Shown here piece after piece: positions 1-9,190 of a DNA stretch of 64,000 nucleotides. A program made the translations under genes and the position numbers. The notes under the pieces are model-generated. The model ran no database searches. It worked only from the letters and a program-made list of their open reading frames with translations, and was not told where the DNA came from. The stretch lies in the NCBI GenBank assembly GCA_045539925.1, contig JAZQGH010000007.1, positions 1-64,000 of the forward strand, written 5' to 3'. This DNA is from SFWF01 sp045539925. GTDB lineage: Bacteria > Bacillota > Clostridia > Oscillospirales > Acutalibacteraceae. Within the stretch, counting starts at the first letter, position 1; each line of letters starts with the position of its first letter.

Positions 1-30
1 TGGACAATATCTCTTGTTTTGTGTTATACT
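1..30 (+). promoter_or_regulatory. Possible sigma-A promoter ahead of a hairpin transcript
   Basis: TGGACA at 1-6 and TATACT at 25-30 are separated by 18 bases, a fair match to the -35 and -10 elements. A start about seven bases downstream would fall at the foot of the hairpin at 38-99. The left end of the window cuts off any further context, so the upstream element may be fortuitous. Confidence 0.35.
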
Positions 31-37
31 ATTCATG

Positions 38-104
38 GTGATTGAGTCCTCTCTGTTATTTTCTGTTGTAGCAAACTTATTTTAACAGAACTCAATCACT
101 TTTT
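38..104 (+). terminator. Long hairpin with U-tract (terminator or short hairpin RNA)
   Basis: GTGATTGAGT (38-47) pairs perfectly with ACTCAATCAC (90-99). An inner CTGTTA (53-58) pairs with TAACAG (83-88), and TTTTTC follows at once. It reads as a terminator on the + strand. Because a promoter-like pair lies just before it, the same sequence could be a free-standing RNA of about 65 nt. No protein can be read from it. Confidence 0.5.
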
Positions 105-149
105 CTATTCTTTTGGTCTCACATCTATTGTAACGCTACAAAAATTTTT

Positions 150-200
150 CTTGTCAAACCTTAAAAATATGATGACAAGCGGGCATTTATTTGTTATAAT
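150..200 (+). promoter_or_regulatory. polA promoter with an inverted repeat over the -35 region
   Basis: ATGACA (172-177) and TATAAT (195-200) are 17 bases apart and lie just upstream of polA. A perfect 7-bp inverted repeat, CTTGTCA at 150-156 and TGACAAG at 173-179, overlaps the -35 element and could bind a regulator. The operator role is inference. Confidence 0.5.
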
Positions 201-236
201 AATATAAATATAAATATTATGGGGTTTTATTCTTAT

Positions 237-2777
237 ATGAAACTACTTGCAATCGACGGAAACAGTATAATAAACCGCGCCTTTTACGGCATTAAGCTGC
301 TGACCACCAAGGACGGCAGATTTACCAATGCCGTATACGGCTTTATAACCATTTTAAACCGCCTGCGCGAGGCAGAAGAGCCCGACGGTATTGCGGTCGC
401 CTTTGATGTTAAAAAGCCTACCTTCCGTCACGAAAAATATGCCGAATATAAGGCAGGCAGACACGCCACCCCGCCCGAGCTTTTAGAGCAGTTCGCCCCC
501 CTTAAAGAGTGGCTTCGCGCTATGGGCTACACCGTAATTGAGTGCGAGGGCTTTGAGGCCGACGATATTTTAGGCACACTTGCAACCCTTTGCGAAAATA
601 CAGGAAACCAGTGTGTTATAGCCACAGGAGATAAAGATTCTCTGCAGCTTATCAGTGCCAGTGTAAAGGTAGTGCTCTCGGCTACTCGTATGGGTGCTCC
701 CGAAATAATAAGCTATGATAAGACGGCACTTTTTGAAAAATACGGTCTTACTCCCGAGCAGATGATAGAGCTTAAAGCCCTGATGGGTGACTCCTCCGAC
801 AACATACCAGGTGTTGCAGGGGTAGGCGAAAAGACGGCTACCGACCTTATTTCCCGTTTTGGAAGCATCGACTATATTTACGAGCACTTAGACGAGCTTG
901 ACATCAAGGCGGGTGTTAAGGCTAAGCTCGAGGCGGGAAAAGAATCGGCATTTTTCAGCCGCTGGCTTGGAACTATCTGCCGTACTGCCCCCATCGACAA
1001 CGACCCCGAAAGCTACAGGAATAAAGTGCGTGACGATGCGGCGGTTGCCGAGCTTATGACCTCTCTTGAATTCTTTAAGCTTATGGAAAAAATGGGCATA
1101 TCCCCCACAGCGGTAAAAAAATCAGATACACCTACTGAGGCTAAAATATTCACCGAGGTTTCGGCAGAAGAATTTTCTGCTCGGTCAAAAGACACCCTTT
1201 ATATGGTTTCGTCTGAAAATGGATTTGGCGTCTGCAGTGGAAATCTTTGCGCAGAAATCTCAAAAGAAGAGGGTTTTGCCCTTATCGGCAACAAAAACAT
1301 TGCCAAGGGCTACTATGACTATAAAAATATATACAAATTTGCCGTTTCTAATGGAGTTTATCCCGAAAACGCGGTTTTTGACAGTATGCTTGCGGGATAT
1401 GTTTGCAACCCCTCTGCAAGTTCCTACGATATAGAGCGTCTTGCGGCTGAATACAGTGCCGATGCACAAATAGAAACCGAAAACGAGGCTGTTCGTCTTG
1501 CGGCTTTAAACGCTCAGGTCTCAAAGGCACTTGAAACCGAGCTTGAAAAGACCGAGCAGGATAAACTGTTTTACGATATTGAACTGCCCCTTGCGGCAGT
1601 GCTTGGCGATATGGAGCTTGCAGGCGTACTGATAGACGCTGAGGCTCTCAAAACACACGGTATTCTTCTCTCTGAGCGTATAGAGACCCTCGAAAAGGAA
1701 ATATATGACCTTATCGGATATGAGCTTAACCTCAATTCTCCCAAGCAGCTGGGAGTGGCACTTTTTGAGCATTTAGGTCTTCCCTGCAAGAAAAAGACCA
1801 AAAGCGGTTACTCTACTAACGCAGAAGTTCTTGAAGAACTGAGAGATCAGCACCCTGCAGTTGCCCTTATTCTTAAATACCGCGGACTCGCAAAGCTTAA
1901 GTCTACCTACTGCGACTCCCTGGTTCAGTCGGTAGCGGCAGACGGAAGAATACACTCCACCTTTAACCAAACCGAGACGAGAACGGGACGAATCAGCTCC
2001 TTAGAGCCTAATTTACAGAACATTCCCGTTCGCACCGACGAGGGCAAGGTTTTCAGAAAATTCTTTATTTCGGATGAGGGTAAGACCCTTATAGATGCCG
2101 ACTATTCCCAGATAGAGCTCCGTGTACTTGCTCACATGGCAAACGACCCTGTTATGTGTAAGGCTTTCTCCTCGGGTGCGGATATACACACCTCTACAGC
2201 GGCTCAGGTCTTCGGTATGCCGATAGAGATGGTCACCCCCATAATGAGAAGCCGCGCCAAGGCAGTAAACTTTGGTATAGTATACGGTATCGGCGCCTTT
2301 TCCCTTGCAAAGGATATTGGTGTTTCGAACAAGGAAGCCCGCGACTATATCGTGAGCTATCTTAACACCTTTAAGGGTGTTGACCGCTTTATGAACCAAA
2401 GCATTGAAAATGCAAAAGAAAAGGGCTATGTTACCACCCTTTTCGGCAGAAGACGCTATCTGCCTGAGCTTAGCTCCTCCAATCATATGCTCCGTTCCTT
2501 TGGAGAAAGGGTTGCGAGAAATGCACCTATTCAGGGAACGGCGGCAGATATTATAAAAATTGCAATGGTAAATGTTTTTGCACGACTTAAAGCCGAACAG
2601 CTTGACGCAAGACTTATTCTTCAGGTACACGATGAGCTTATTATAGAGGCAGCTGACGAGTCTGCCGACAAGGCGGCACAAATCCTGAGGGAAGAAATGG
2701 AAAATGCCGTTAAAATGGCGGTGGCACTTACCGTTGACGTAAACACAGGCAAAAGCTGGTACGAGGCGAAAGACTGA
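237..2777 (+). CDS. polA: DNA polymerase I
   Basis: Family A DNA polymerase of 846 residues, used in Okazaki fragment processing and repair synthesis. The N-terminal third is a 5'-3' exonuclease domain (starts MKLLAIDGNS, with DGNS, GDKD and GDSSDNIPG metal-site motifs). The polymerase domain has motif A DYSQIELR near residue 620, motif B with RAKAVNFGIVYG near 670 and motif C QVHDE near 795. The middle exonuclease-like region lacks the DxE of an active proofreading site, as in many Firmicutes. An ATG at 219 is in frame, but 237 matches the family N-terminus. The stop overlaps the next start by one base (TGATG), so it is probably co-transcribed with the phosphatase, rimI and tsaD. Confidence 0.97.
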   Translation: MKLLAIDGNSIINRAFYGIKLLTTKDGRFTNAVYGFITILNRLREAEEPDGIAVAFDVKKPTFRHEKYAEYKAGRHATPPELLEQFAPLKEWLRAMGYTVIECEGFEADDILGTLATLCENTGNQCVIATGDKDSLQLISASVKVVLSATRMGAPEIISYDKTALFEKYGLTPEQMIELKALMGDSSDNIPGVAGVGEKTATDLISRFGSIDYIYEHLDELDIKAGVKAKLEAGKESAFFSRWLGTICRTAPIDNDPESYRNKVRDDAAVAELMTSLEFFKLMEKMGISPTAVKKSDTPTEAKIFTEVSAEEFSARSKDTLYMVSSENGFGVCSGNLCAEISKEEGFALIGNKNIAKGYYDYKNIYKFAVSNGVYPENAVFDSMLAGYVCNPSASSYDIERLAAEYSADAQIETENEAVRLAALNAQVSKALETELEKTEQDKLFYDIELPLAAVLGDMELAGVLIDAEALKTHGILLSERIETLEKEIYDLIGYELNLNSPKQLGVALFEHLGLPCKKKTKSGYSTNAEVLEELRDQHPAVALILKYRGLAKLKSTYCDSLVQSVAADGRIHSTFNQTETRTGRISSLEPNLQNIPVRTDEGKVFRKFFISDEGKTLIDADYSQIELRVLAHMANDPVMCKAFSSGADIHTSTAAQVFGMPIEMVTPIMRSRAKAVNFGIVYGIGAFSLAKDIGVSNKEARDYIVSYLNTFKGVDRFMNQSIENAKEKGYVTTLFGRRRYLPELSSSNHMLRSFGERVARNAPIQGTAADIIKIAMVNVFARLKAEQLDARLILQVHDELIIEAADESADKAAQILREEMENAVKMAVALTVDVNTGKSWYEAKD

Positions 2778-3184
2778 TGAAAAGAATAGTTTTTGTTTGC
2801 ACAGGAAACACCTGCCGCAGTCCTATGGCAGAGGGTTACCTTAAATCGAAAAAGAATAAGGGTTATGAAATAATCAGCCGCGGAATTGCCGCAGACGGCT
2901 CTCCCGTTTCCCAAAACAGCAGTGTCGCTATGCTGGAAAAAGGCATCGACATAACCTCCCATATATCGAAACAGATGTCCTATGAGGATGCAGAAAAGGC
3001 AGATGTTATTGTTTGTATGTCCTCATCTCATCTTGATGTTTTAGAGGGTCTTGGTATAGACAAGCTCAAATGCTGTGTGCTCGGCGTTCCCGACCCGTTC
3101 GGCGGTGACATTGACACCTACCGTCGTTGCCGCGACAGTATTTTTGAGGCGGTAGATGAGCTTATAGAGGACGGCGTATTATGA
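2777..3184 (+). CDS. Low-molecular-weight protein tyrosine phosphatase
   Basis: A 135-residue cytoplasmic phosphatase of the LMW-PTP/Wzb family. The P-loop C8-TGNTC-R14-S is the CX5RS active site, and DPFGGD near residue 106 supplies the general-acid Asp. Such enzymes dephosphorylate bacterial tyrosine kinases or arginine-phosphorylated proteins (the YwlE type); the sequence alone does not separate the two. The start overlaps the polA stop by one base and the stop overlaps the rimI start by four (ATGA), indicating translational coupling. The distant polysaccharide operon contains no tyrosine kinase, so a link to capsule control is not supported here. Confidence 0.9.
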   Translation: MKRIVFVCTGNTCRSPMAEGYLKSKKNKGYEIISRGIAADGSPVSQNSSVAMLEKGIDITSHISKQMSYEDAEKADVIVCMSSSHLDVLEGLGIDKLKCCVLGVPDPFGGDIDTYRRCRDSIFEAVDELIEDGVL

Positions 3185-3612
3185 TAAGAAGCTTTAAAGA
3201 GGGAGACGAGGTCTTTCTTGCCGCTTTAGAACAGGAATGCTTTTCCGAGCCTTGGAGCAGACAGTCTTTTCTGGAGTCCTTTGCTAACGGGACGGTATTT
3301 CTTCTTTTTACCGAGGGCGAAAAGGTGCTGGGTTACGCAGGTATCCAGACCGTTCTTGACGAGGGCTATATAACCAACATCGCGGTCACCGCAGATGCCC
3401 GAAGAAGGGGTGTAGGCAAGGCTCTGATAGACGGTCTTAAAGCAGTGGCTGAGGAAAAAGCACTCAGCTTTATAACCCTTGAAGTGCGCAAATCAAACAT
3501 ACCCGCCATATCCCTTTACGAAAAAACGGGCTTTAAAAATATGGGAATCAGAAAAAACTTTTACAGCGCACCCACAGAGGATGCGATAATTATGACATTA
3601 GAAGGTTTTTAA
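3181..3612 (+). CDS. rimI: Ribosomal protein S18 alanine N-acetyltransferase
   Basis: A GNAT-fold acetyltransferase of 143 residues. The acetyl-CoA loop reads ARRRGVGKALIDGL at about residues 78-91, preceded by the beta-4 strand YITNIAVT. The C-terminal SLYEKTGFKNMGIRKNFY segment is typical of RimI. RimI acetylates the N-terminus of S18 and, in many Firmicutes, sits next to the t6A genes tsaB/tsaD, as here: tsaD begins one base after the stop. tsaB and tsaE are not in the window. The 4-base overlap with the phosphatase gene suggests a single transcript. Confidence 0.9.
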   Translation: MIRSFKEGDEVFLAALEQECFSEPWSRQSFLESFANGTVFLLFTEGEKVLGYAGIQTVLDEGYITNIAVTADARRRGVGKALIDGLKAVAEEKALSFITLEVRKSNIPAISLYEKTGFKNMGIRKNFYSAPTEDAIIMTLEGF

Positions 3613-3613
3613 A

Positions 3614-4624
3614 ATGCTTATTTTAGCTATTGAATCCTCCTGCGACGAGACCGCCGCAGCGGTAACCGAAGGAAGACGTGTGCTCTCCTCGGTCATTAAC
3701 ACGCAGGTTGAAGAACATAAAAAATACGGCGGTGTTGTTCCCGAGATAGCCTCGAGAAGACACTGTGAAAACATTTCGGCAGTTGTAGAAAAGGCTCTTT
3801 CTGATGCTAACAAAACCTATGCCGACATAGACGCTGTTGCAGTCACCTTTGCCCCTGGGCTGATAGGTGCTCTGCTTGTGGGAGTAAACTTTGCTAAGGG
3901 CCTTGCAATGAGCCTTGGCGTACCCCTTATCCCTGTACATCATCTCCGCTCTCACATTGCGGCAAACTATATAGACAACGAAGAACTAAAGCCCCCCTTT
4001 TTATGCCTTACGGTATCGGGCGGAAACTCGGTGATAACAGATGTTCTGGATTATACCGATTTTCATATAATCGGCGGCACCCGTGACGATGCTGCAGGCG
4101 AATGCTTCGACAAGGCGGCTCGCGCAATGGGTCTGCCCTACCCAGGGGGAGTAAATCTCGACAAAATAGCAACTACCGCCGACCTTAAAAAATATCCCCT
4201 GCCAAAGCCACGGGTTGACGGCAGTGTTTATGACTTTTCGTTTTCGGGACTTAAGACCGCGGTTATAAACACACTCCACAACGCTTCCCAAAAGGGTGAA
4301 GATGTTGATATACCTGTTCTCGCAGCCACCGTAAGACAAAGGGTTTGCGATATGCTTATTGACAACACCTTACTTGCTCTGAAAGAAACCAAAAGGACTA
4401 CTCTCGTGCTTGCGGGGGGAGTTTCTGCCAACAGTGAGCTGAGAGATCGTCTTAAAAGCGAATGCGAAAAGAGAAATATCAAATTTTTCCGACCCGAGCT
4501 TAAATATTGCGGTGACAATGCGGCAATGGTGGGTGTGCAGGCGGCATACGAGATAGCCGCAGGCAACACTGCAGGACCTGAGCTTAACGCTACCGCTACA
4601 CTACCTATTGACTACAGAAAATAA
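3614..4624 (+). CDS. tsaD: tRNA N6-threonylcarbamoyltransferase TsaD
   Basis: A 336-residue Kae1/TsaD protein that transfers threonylcarbamoyl to A37 of ANN-decoding tRNAs. The N-terminus MLILAIESSCDETAAAV, the metal-binding HLRSH motif near residue 110, the nucleotide-site DDAAGECFDK and the C-terminal VLAGGVSANSELR block are all present. Length is normal for bacteria. It follows rimI with one base between, and mreB starts 26 bases further on after a purine-rich site (GAGGA). Partner genes tsaB, tsaC and tsaE must lie elsewhere. Confidence 0.96.
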   Translation: MLILAIESSCDETAAAVTEGRRVLSSVINTQVEEHKKYGGVVPEIASRRHCENISAVVEKALSDANKTYADIDAVAVTFAPGLIGALLVGVNFAKGLAMSLGVPLIPVHHLRSHIAANYIDNEELKPPFLCLTVSGGNSVITDVLDYTDFHIIGGTRDDAAGECFDKAARAMGLPYPGGVNLDKIATTADLKKYPLPKPRVDGSVYDFSFSGLKTAVINTLHNASQKGEDVDIPVLAATVRQRVCDMLIDNTLLALKETKRTTLVLAGGVSANSELRDRLKSECEKRNIKFFRPELKYCGDNAAMVGVQAAYEIAAGNTAGPELNATATLPIDYRK

Positions 4625-4650
4625 TCTCTACCGAAAAGAGGATAAAATAT

Positions 4651-5673
4651 ATGTTATTTACAAGAGACATCGGTATCGACCTTGGTACCTCAAACACACT
4701 GGTTTATCAGAAAGGAAAGGGCATCATTCTCCGTGAGCCTTCAGTGGTGGCCTATGATGTGCGAAATGACGCAGTGCGCGCCGTTGGTACCGAGGCTAAG
4801 GAAATGATAGGCCGTACCCCCGGCTCTATCGTGGCTGTCCGCCCCTTAAAGCACGGTGTTATTGCCGACTATGATGTTACCGCCGCTATGCTTAAGCGGT
4901 TTATTAAGGAGTCCCTCAAGGGTTCTCTTATTTCGAGAGTGCGCGTTGTTATCTGCGTGCCTGCAGGCGTTACCGAGGTTGAGGTCCGCGCAGTTCACGG
5001 CGTACTTAAGCAGGCGGGTGCTACAGATATTGATATTATTGAAGAGCCCATGGCTGCGGCTGTAGGTGCGGGTCTCCACGTCTGGGATGCCAAGGGCTGT
5101 ATGATAGCCGATATCGGAGGCGGCACAACCGAGGTTGCCGTAGTATCTCTCGGTGATATTGTTACCGCCCAGTCTATCCGTACCGCAGGAGACGACCTTG
5201 ACGAGGCTATAATCGGATATATAAGAAAAAAATATAATCTGCTTATTGGTGAGCGCACCGCAGAGCAGGTCAAGCTCGAACTCGGCTCGGCTCTTCCTTA
5301 CGAGGGTGAAAAGACGGTTGAAATAAAGGGACGAAACCTCCTTGACGGTCTGCCCAAGAATATTATCATCTCCTCTGAAGAGGTGCGTGAGGCTATGAAG
5401 GATACAGTAGCCGTTATTGTTGATGCTATTCGCACCACCCTTGAAAAAACTCCGCCCGAGCTTTCGGCAGACATAATCGAAAGCGGTATTGTGCTGACAG
5501 GCGGAAGTGCTATGCTCAGAGGTCTTCCCGAGCTTATAGAGCAGGAGACCAATATGCCCGTAACCATTGCCGAAAATCCCATTGACTGCGTAGTTGCAGG
5601 TGCCGCCAAGCGACTTGAGCCCGGCCACAGATTTGATAATTATGTTTTCCGCAGAGGAAAGCACTTCAGATAA
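4651..5673 (+). CDS. mreB: Rod shape-determining protein MreB
   Basis: A bacterial actin homologue of 340 residues that forms membrane-associated filaments guiding sidewall peptidoglycan synthesis. Phosphate-1 motif DIGIDLGTSNTLVY is at residues 5-18, phosphate-2 motif IADIGGGTTEVAVVS near 152-166, and the adenosine motif GIVLTGGSAMLRGL near 280. The N-terminus lacks a long amphipathic extension, as in Gram-positive MreB. It heads the mreB-mreC-mreD-PBP2 block, which strongly suggests a rod-shaped cell or at least elongasome growth. Confidence 0.97.
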   Translation: MLFTRDIGIDLGTSNTLVYQKGKGIILREPSVVAYDVRNDAVRAVGTEAKEMIGRTPGSIVAVRPLKHGVIADYDVTAAMLKRFIKESLKGSLISRVRVVICVPAGVTEVEVRAVHGVLKQAGATDIDIIEEPMAAAVGAGLHVWDAKGCMIADIGGGTTEVAVVSLGDIVTAQSIRTAGDDLDEAIIGYIRKKYNLLIGERTAEQVKLELGSALPYEGEKTVEIKGRNLLDGLPKNIIISSEEVREAMKDTVAVIVDAIRTTLEKTPPELSADIIESGIVLTGGSAMLRGLPELIEQETNMPVTIAENPIDCVVAGAAKRLEPGHRFDNYVFRRGKHFR

Positions 5674-5713
5674 TCCTTTATACACTTAAATATAATTTCA
5701 GAAGGTGAAGCAG

Positions 5714-6565
5714 TTGCGTTTTTTTCTTCGCAGCAAACAGTTTAAAAAGACCTTACTGATAGTCGTGCTTGTTCTGACGGCGGCTATCACAGCAGGACTC
5801 ATAGGCGGTTATATGGCGCCCCACGCAGGTATCGTGGGTTCTGTTATTGCACCCTTTCAGCGACTCGGCAGTGCCGTTAGTGAGGCATGGACCAATATGA
5901 CCGACAACTTTAAAGCAGCAGCTAAGCTCAATGCCGAAAAGGAGCAGCTCGAAAAAGAGATAGCAGCTCTCCGCGAACAGCTTGTAGACTTTGAAACAGC
6001 CATTACCGAAAACGAGTTCTATAAAGACTATCTTGAAATAAAGGAGCTTAACCCCGATTTTAAGTTTTGCCCTGCTAAGATAATTTCCACCGACCCGAGT
6101 GATGTTTTCGGCGGTTTTACGGTAGGTGTCGGCTCTGCCCATGGGGTATCACTTTACGATCCCGTTATCACCGATGAGGGTCTTGTGGGATTTATATCAC
6201 AGGTAGGCACCACCACCTCTAAGGTGACAACGGTGCTCAGCCCCGAGCTTACCTGCGGTGCATACGATTCGAGAACCAATGATTCGGGCGCTCTTTCGGG
6301 CAATACAGAGTTTGCCGCACAGGGCAACACCCGATTTTTCAACCTGCCCAGAACCTGCTCGGTTGCTGTAGGTGATATTATTGTCACTTCGGGCAACGGT
6401 ATTTTCCCAGATAAGATGATAATCGGAACGGTAAGCGATATCGGAAACGACCCGATTTCCTCCTCTCTCTACGCGACCGTAACCCCTGCTATAGATTTTG
6501 AAGAACTACGCAGTGTTATGGTAATAACCGAGTTTGCAGGTCAGGGTAATTCTCTTATAGATTAG
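5714..6565 (+). CDS. mreC: Cell shape-determining protein MreC
   Basis: A bitopic membrane protein of about 283 residues that links MreB to the periplasmic-side synthases. A short basic N-terminus (RFFLRSKQFKK) precedes one membrane helix at about 12-33, then a coiled coil rich in E, K and Q near 70-100, then the beta-rich MreC domain. A GTG at 5705 is in frame, but the AGGTGA at 5703-5708 lies on top of it. That site is well placed for the TTG at 5714, which I chose. mreD starts 13 bases after the stop. Confidence 0.92.
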   Translation: MRFFLRSKQFKKTLLIVVLVLTAAITAGLIGGYMAPHAGIVGSVIAPFQRLGSAVSEAWTNMTDNFKAAAKLNAEKEQLEKEIAALREQLVDFETAITENEFYKDYLEIKELNPDFKFCPAKIISTDPSDVFGGFTVGVGSAHGVSLYDPVITDEGLVGFISQVGTTTSKVTTVLSPELTCGAYDSRTNDSGALSGNTEFAAQGNTRFFNLPRTCSVAVGDIIVTSGNGIFPDKMIIGTVSDIGNDPISSSLYATVTPAIDFEELRSVMVITEFAGQGNSLID

Positions 6566-6578
6566 GATAGGGCAAGAT

Positions 6579-7076
6579 ATGAATACAAAACGCAGACGTT
6601 TTATCTCAGTGTTTATCAATATATTGCTGCTGCTTTCGGTTTTTCTTATGCATTACGGCGGAATAACACTGGCAATCGGCGAAGCAGTACCTGTTATCCT
6701 GATACCGCTCGCCCTGTCCATTGCCGTTTGCCACAACGAAAATGCAGGACTTCTTGCGGGATTTTTTGCAGGAGCACTTATGGACAGTGCCGCAGCCGAT
6801 ACATCTCTTTTTAACACTGTTTTTATGGTTATTGGCTGTGCGGTGTGCGGCATATTATCCGCAAGATTTTTTAACCGAAACCTAAAGGCTGTTATCTGCC
6901 TCTCGGCAGGACTTTCCTTTGGATATTTCTTTGCAAAGTATCTTATTTTCTTTGCTTTTAACTCGATTGCTGCAAGCTACGACTATTTTGTAGGTTACCT
7001 TATCCCCTCGGCTGTTTATACTGCCCTCTGGATAATACCATTTTATTTTTTACAGAAAAAACTAAGTGCTTTATAG
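6579..7076 (+). CDS. mreD: Rod shape-determining protein MreD
   Basis: An integral membrane protein of 165 residues with about five hydrophobic segments. It was recognised mainly by hydropathy and by its position between mreC and the elongation PBP; MreD sequences are poorly conserved. It acts in the elongasome as a membrane partner of MreC and PBP2. The GAGALMDS-like stretch and the final basic tail QKKLSAL are ordinary for the family. The following gene begins 24 bases downstream. Confidence 0.85.
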   Translation: MNTKRRRFISVFINILLLLSVFLMHYGGITLAIGEAVPVILIPLALSIAVCHNENAGLLAGFFAGALMDSAAADTSLFNTVFMVIGCAVCGILSARFFNRNLKAVICLSAGLSFGYFFAKYLIFFAFNSIAASYDYFVGYLIPSAVYTALWIIPFYFLQKKLSAL

Positions 7077-7100
7077 CACAACAGAAACGGAGATTTAAAA

Positions 7101-9080
7101 TTGCCCTTTAAAAAGAAACCCCGAAAACGGTTATCCGTTTTATCGGTAATGATGGCGATAGTCTTCCTGCTCTACACCTTTCAGGTTTTCTCCCTGCAGG
7201 TGTCGGATGCAGAAAAATATGTTGCTCAGGCTCAGGGAATCTCTTACCGAAAGGCCGTTATCAAGGCTCAGCGTGGAGAGATACTCGACTGTAACGGCAG
7301 AGAAATAGCCGTTAACCGAGAAGGCTATAATATCGTTTTTAACAAGGCTTATTTTGATATGAAAAAGGCAAACGACACCATTTTGCGTCTGTGTAGCCTT
7401 TTAACCTCAAAAAATACCGATTGGACCGATACCCTGCCTATGACAAAGGAGGCTCCCTACGGCTTTACACAGGACGGCAGTGCAGTCTCTTCCCTTAAAT
7501 CCCATTTAGGTCTTGCCCACTATGCCACTGCCGAGCACTGCTTCGACGAAATGGTCGAAAGATATGAGCTTGAAGCCTACGACCAAGCTACAAAACGGCT
7601 TATAATGGGTGTGCGCTACTCCCTCGAAAGCTTCAACTTTTCTATATCCAACCCCTTTACCTTTTCTGAGGATGTATCTGACGAGATAATGCAGACTATA
7701 CTCGAATCGGGTATGCTGCTGCAGGGCGTTACAATAAACGTCGTTCCCTTCCGCGAATATGTTGACGGCACCCTTGCCCCCCACCTTATCGGTACAGTAG
7801 GACCTATATACGCAGAGGAGTGGAAGACGCTTAAGGACAAGGGTTATAAGTTCGACGATAAGGTAGGCAAAAGCGGAATTGAAGCCCTTGCGGAAGAGCA
7901 GCTACACGGAACAGACGGTGAAATAACCTATAAAATTGACGCTAAGGGAAATATTCTGTCAAGTGAGATAACAAAACAGCCTATAGCAGGAAAGACGGTA
8001 ATGCTCACCCTTGATAAAAGTATTCAGCTTTCCACACAGAATGCTCTGTCTACTGCGGTGCAAAGCCTTAAGAATACGGGAAGCGCTATAACAGGTGCCG
8101 CCGCGGTTATGATGAATGTTAAAACGGGAGGAGTTATTTCCAGCGCAAACTATCCCTCTTACAATCTCTCTACCTATTCAGAAGATTTCAACAAGCTCCT
8201 TGCCGACCCAGGTAAGCCCCTTAACGACAAGGCTTTTCAGGGAATCTATCCCCCAGGCTCTACCGTAAAGCCTATAGTTGCGGTTGCAGCACTTGAAAAC
8301 AGTGTGCTACAGGCAGATGAGACGGTAGTTTGCGTTCACAAATACACAAAATACCGCGATTATCAGCCCAACTGTATGGGTACTCACGGCAGAATAGGAC
8401 TGGAAAGAGCCCTCTCCCGCTCCTGCAACTACTTCTTCTTCGAAATGGGATACCGCCTCGGTCTTGACAACATAAACAAGTATTTCAAGCTGTTCGGTTT
8501 AGGTGTTAAAACGGGAGTTGATGTTCACGATTCTTCGGGACTTCTGGTAGAAAATGTAGATTCGGGTCTCGGAGGCAGTACCCTTCAGGCAGCCATCGGT
8601 CAGATGAACGCCTTTACCCCGCTTCAGCTTGCGGTATATGTTTCTACTATGGCAAATGAAGGCACACGCTATAAGGCGGCACTTATAGACAAAATTGTTT
8701 CTTATGATATAAGCAAGGTCTATGATGATGTTAAGCCCGAGACAGAAGAGGAGTTCACCATAGACGAAAATATTATAAACGCCGTAAAAGCGGGTATGCT
8801 TTCTGTTACCGAGGACGGTACGGGTGCCGCAACCTTTAAGAATTACAGTATAAAGGTAGGCGGTAAAACAGGTACCTCTCAGGTTGCAAACGGCGCAGAC
8901 CATTCGGTATTTGTATGCTTTGCCCCCTTTGATAATCCCGAGGTCGCTCTGGCAATTGTGCTCGAGCACGGCTCTTCCTCAAGGACCTGCTCCTCGGTTG
9001 CCCGTTCTATGCTCGACGCCTACTTCTTCTCCGACCAGACTACGGTAGATATGACCAAACCCAATGAGGTTCTTGGTTAA
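7101..9080 (+). CDS. mrdA: Elongasome class B penicillin-binding protein (PBP2 type)
   Basis: A monofunctional DD-transpeptidase of 659 residues that cross-links sidewall peptidoglycan. There is a single N-terminal membrane anchor at about 11-30, then a PBP dimerisation domain (RGEILDCNGREIAVNR), then the transpeptidase domain. The nucleophile motif STVK is near residue 386, SCN (the SxN motif) near 443 and KTGT near 589. The start is TTG at 7101, preceded by ACGGAGAT about seven bases upstream; no better ATG lies before the anchor. Its place after mreBCD identifies it as the elongation PBP rather than the division enzyme. Confidence 0.93.
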   Translation: MPFKKKPRKRLSVLSVMMAIVFLLYTFQVFSLQVSDAEKYVAQAQGISYRKAVIKAQRGEILDCNGREIAVNREGYNIVFNKAYFDMKKANDTILRLCSLLTSKNTDWTDTLPMTKEAPYGFTQDGSAVSSLKSHLGLAHYATAEHCFDEMVERYELEAYDQATKRLIMGVRYSLESFNFSISNPFTFSEDVSDEIMQTILESGMLLQGVTINVVPFREYVDGTLAPHLIGTVGPIYAEEWKTLKDKGYKFDDKVGKSGIEALAEEQLHGTDGEITYKIDAKGNILSSEITKQPIAGKTVMLTLDKSIQLSTQNALSTAVQSLKNTGSAITGAAAVMMNVKTGGVISSANYPSYNLSTYSEDFNKLLADPGKPLNDKAFQGIYPPGSTVKPIVAVAALENSVLQADETVVCVHKYTKYRDYQPNCMGTHGRIGLERALSRSCNYFFFEMGYRLGLDNINKYFKLFGLGVKTGVDVHDSSGLLVENVDSGLGGSTLQAAIGQMNAFTPLQLAVYVSTMANEGTRYKAALIDKIVSYDISKVYDDVKPETEEEFTIDENIINAVKAGMLSVTEDGTGAATFKNYSIKVGGKTGTSQVANGADHSVFVCFAPFDNPEVALAIVLEHGSSSRTCSSVARSMLDAYFFSDQTTVDMTKPNEVLG

Positions 9081-9134
9081 ATACTCGCAAATCTGATAGA
9101 TTCGCTTTAAGACTTTAACACAATAAATTTTAGT

Positions 9135-9163
9135 TTGACAAAAAGCGACATATATGGTAAATT
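9135..9163 (+). promoter_or_regulatory. Sigma-A promoter for minD-like gene
   Basis: A perfect TTGACA (9135-9140) and TAAATT (9158-9163) are 17 bases apart, about 28 bases before the start codon. An imperfect hairpin with arms AATCT and AGATT lies at about 9087-9106, just after the PBP gene. The minD-mgsA-hisS run therefore probably has its own promoter. Confidence 0.65.
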
Positions 9164-9190
9164 ATTTCTTGTTAAAGTGAGGTTGACTCT

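Noticed and set aside
2013..2681. A 222-codon minus-strand frame
   Set aside because: It is antisense to the polA polymerase domain with no motif or ribosome site.
4846..5685. A 279-codon minus-strand frame
   Set aside because: It is antisense to mreB over its full length; mreB has complete actin motifs, so this is a shadow frame.
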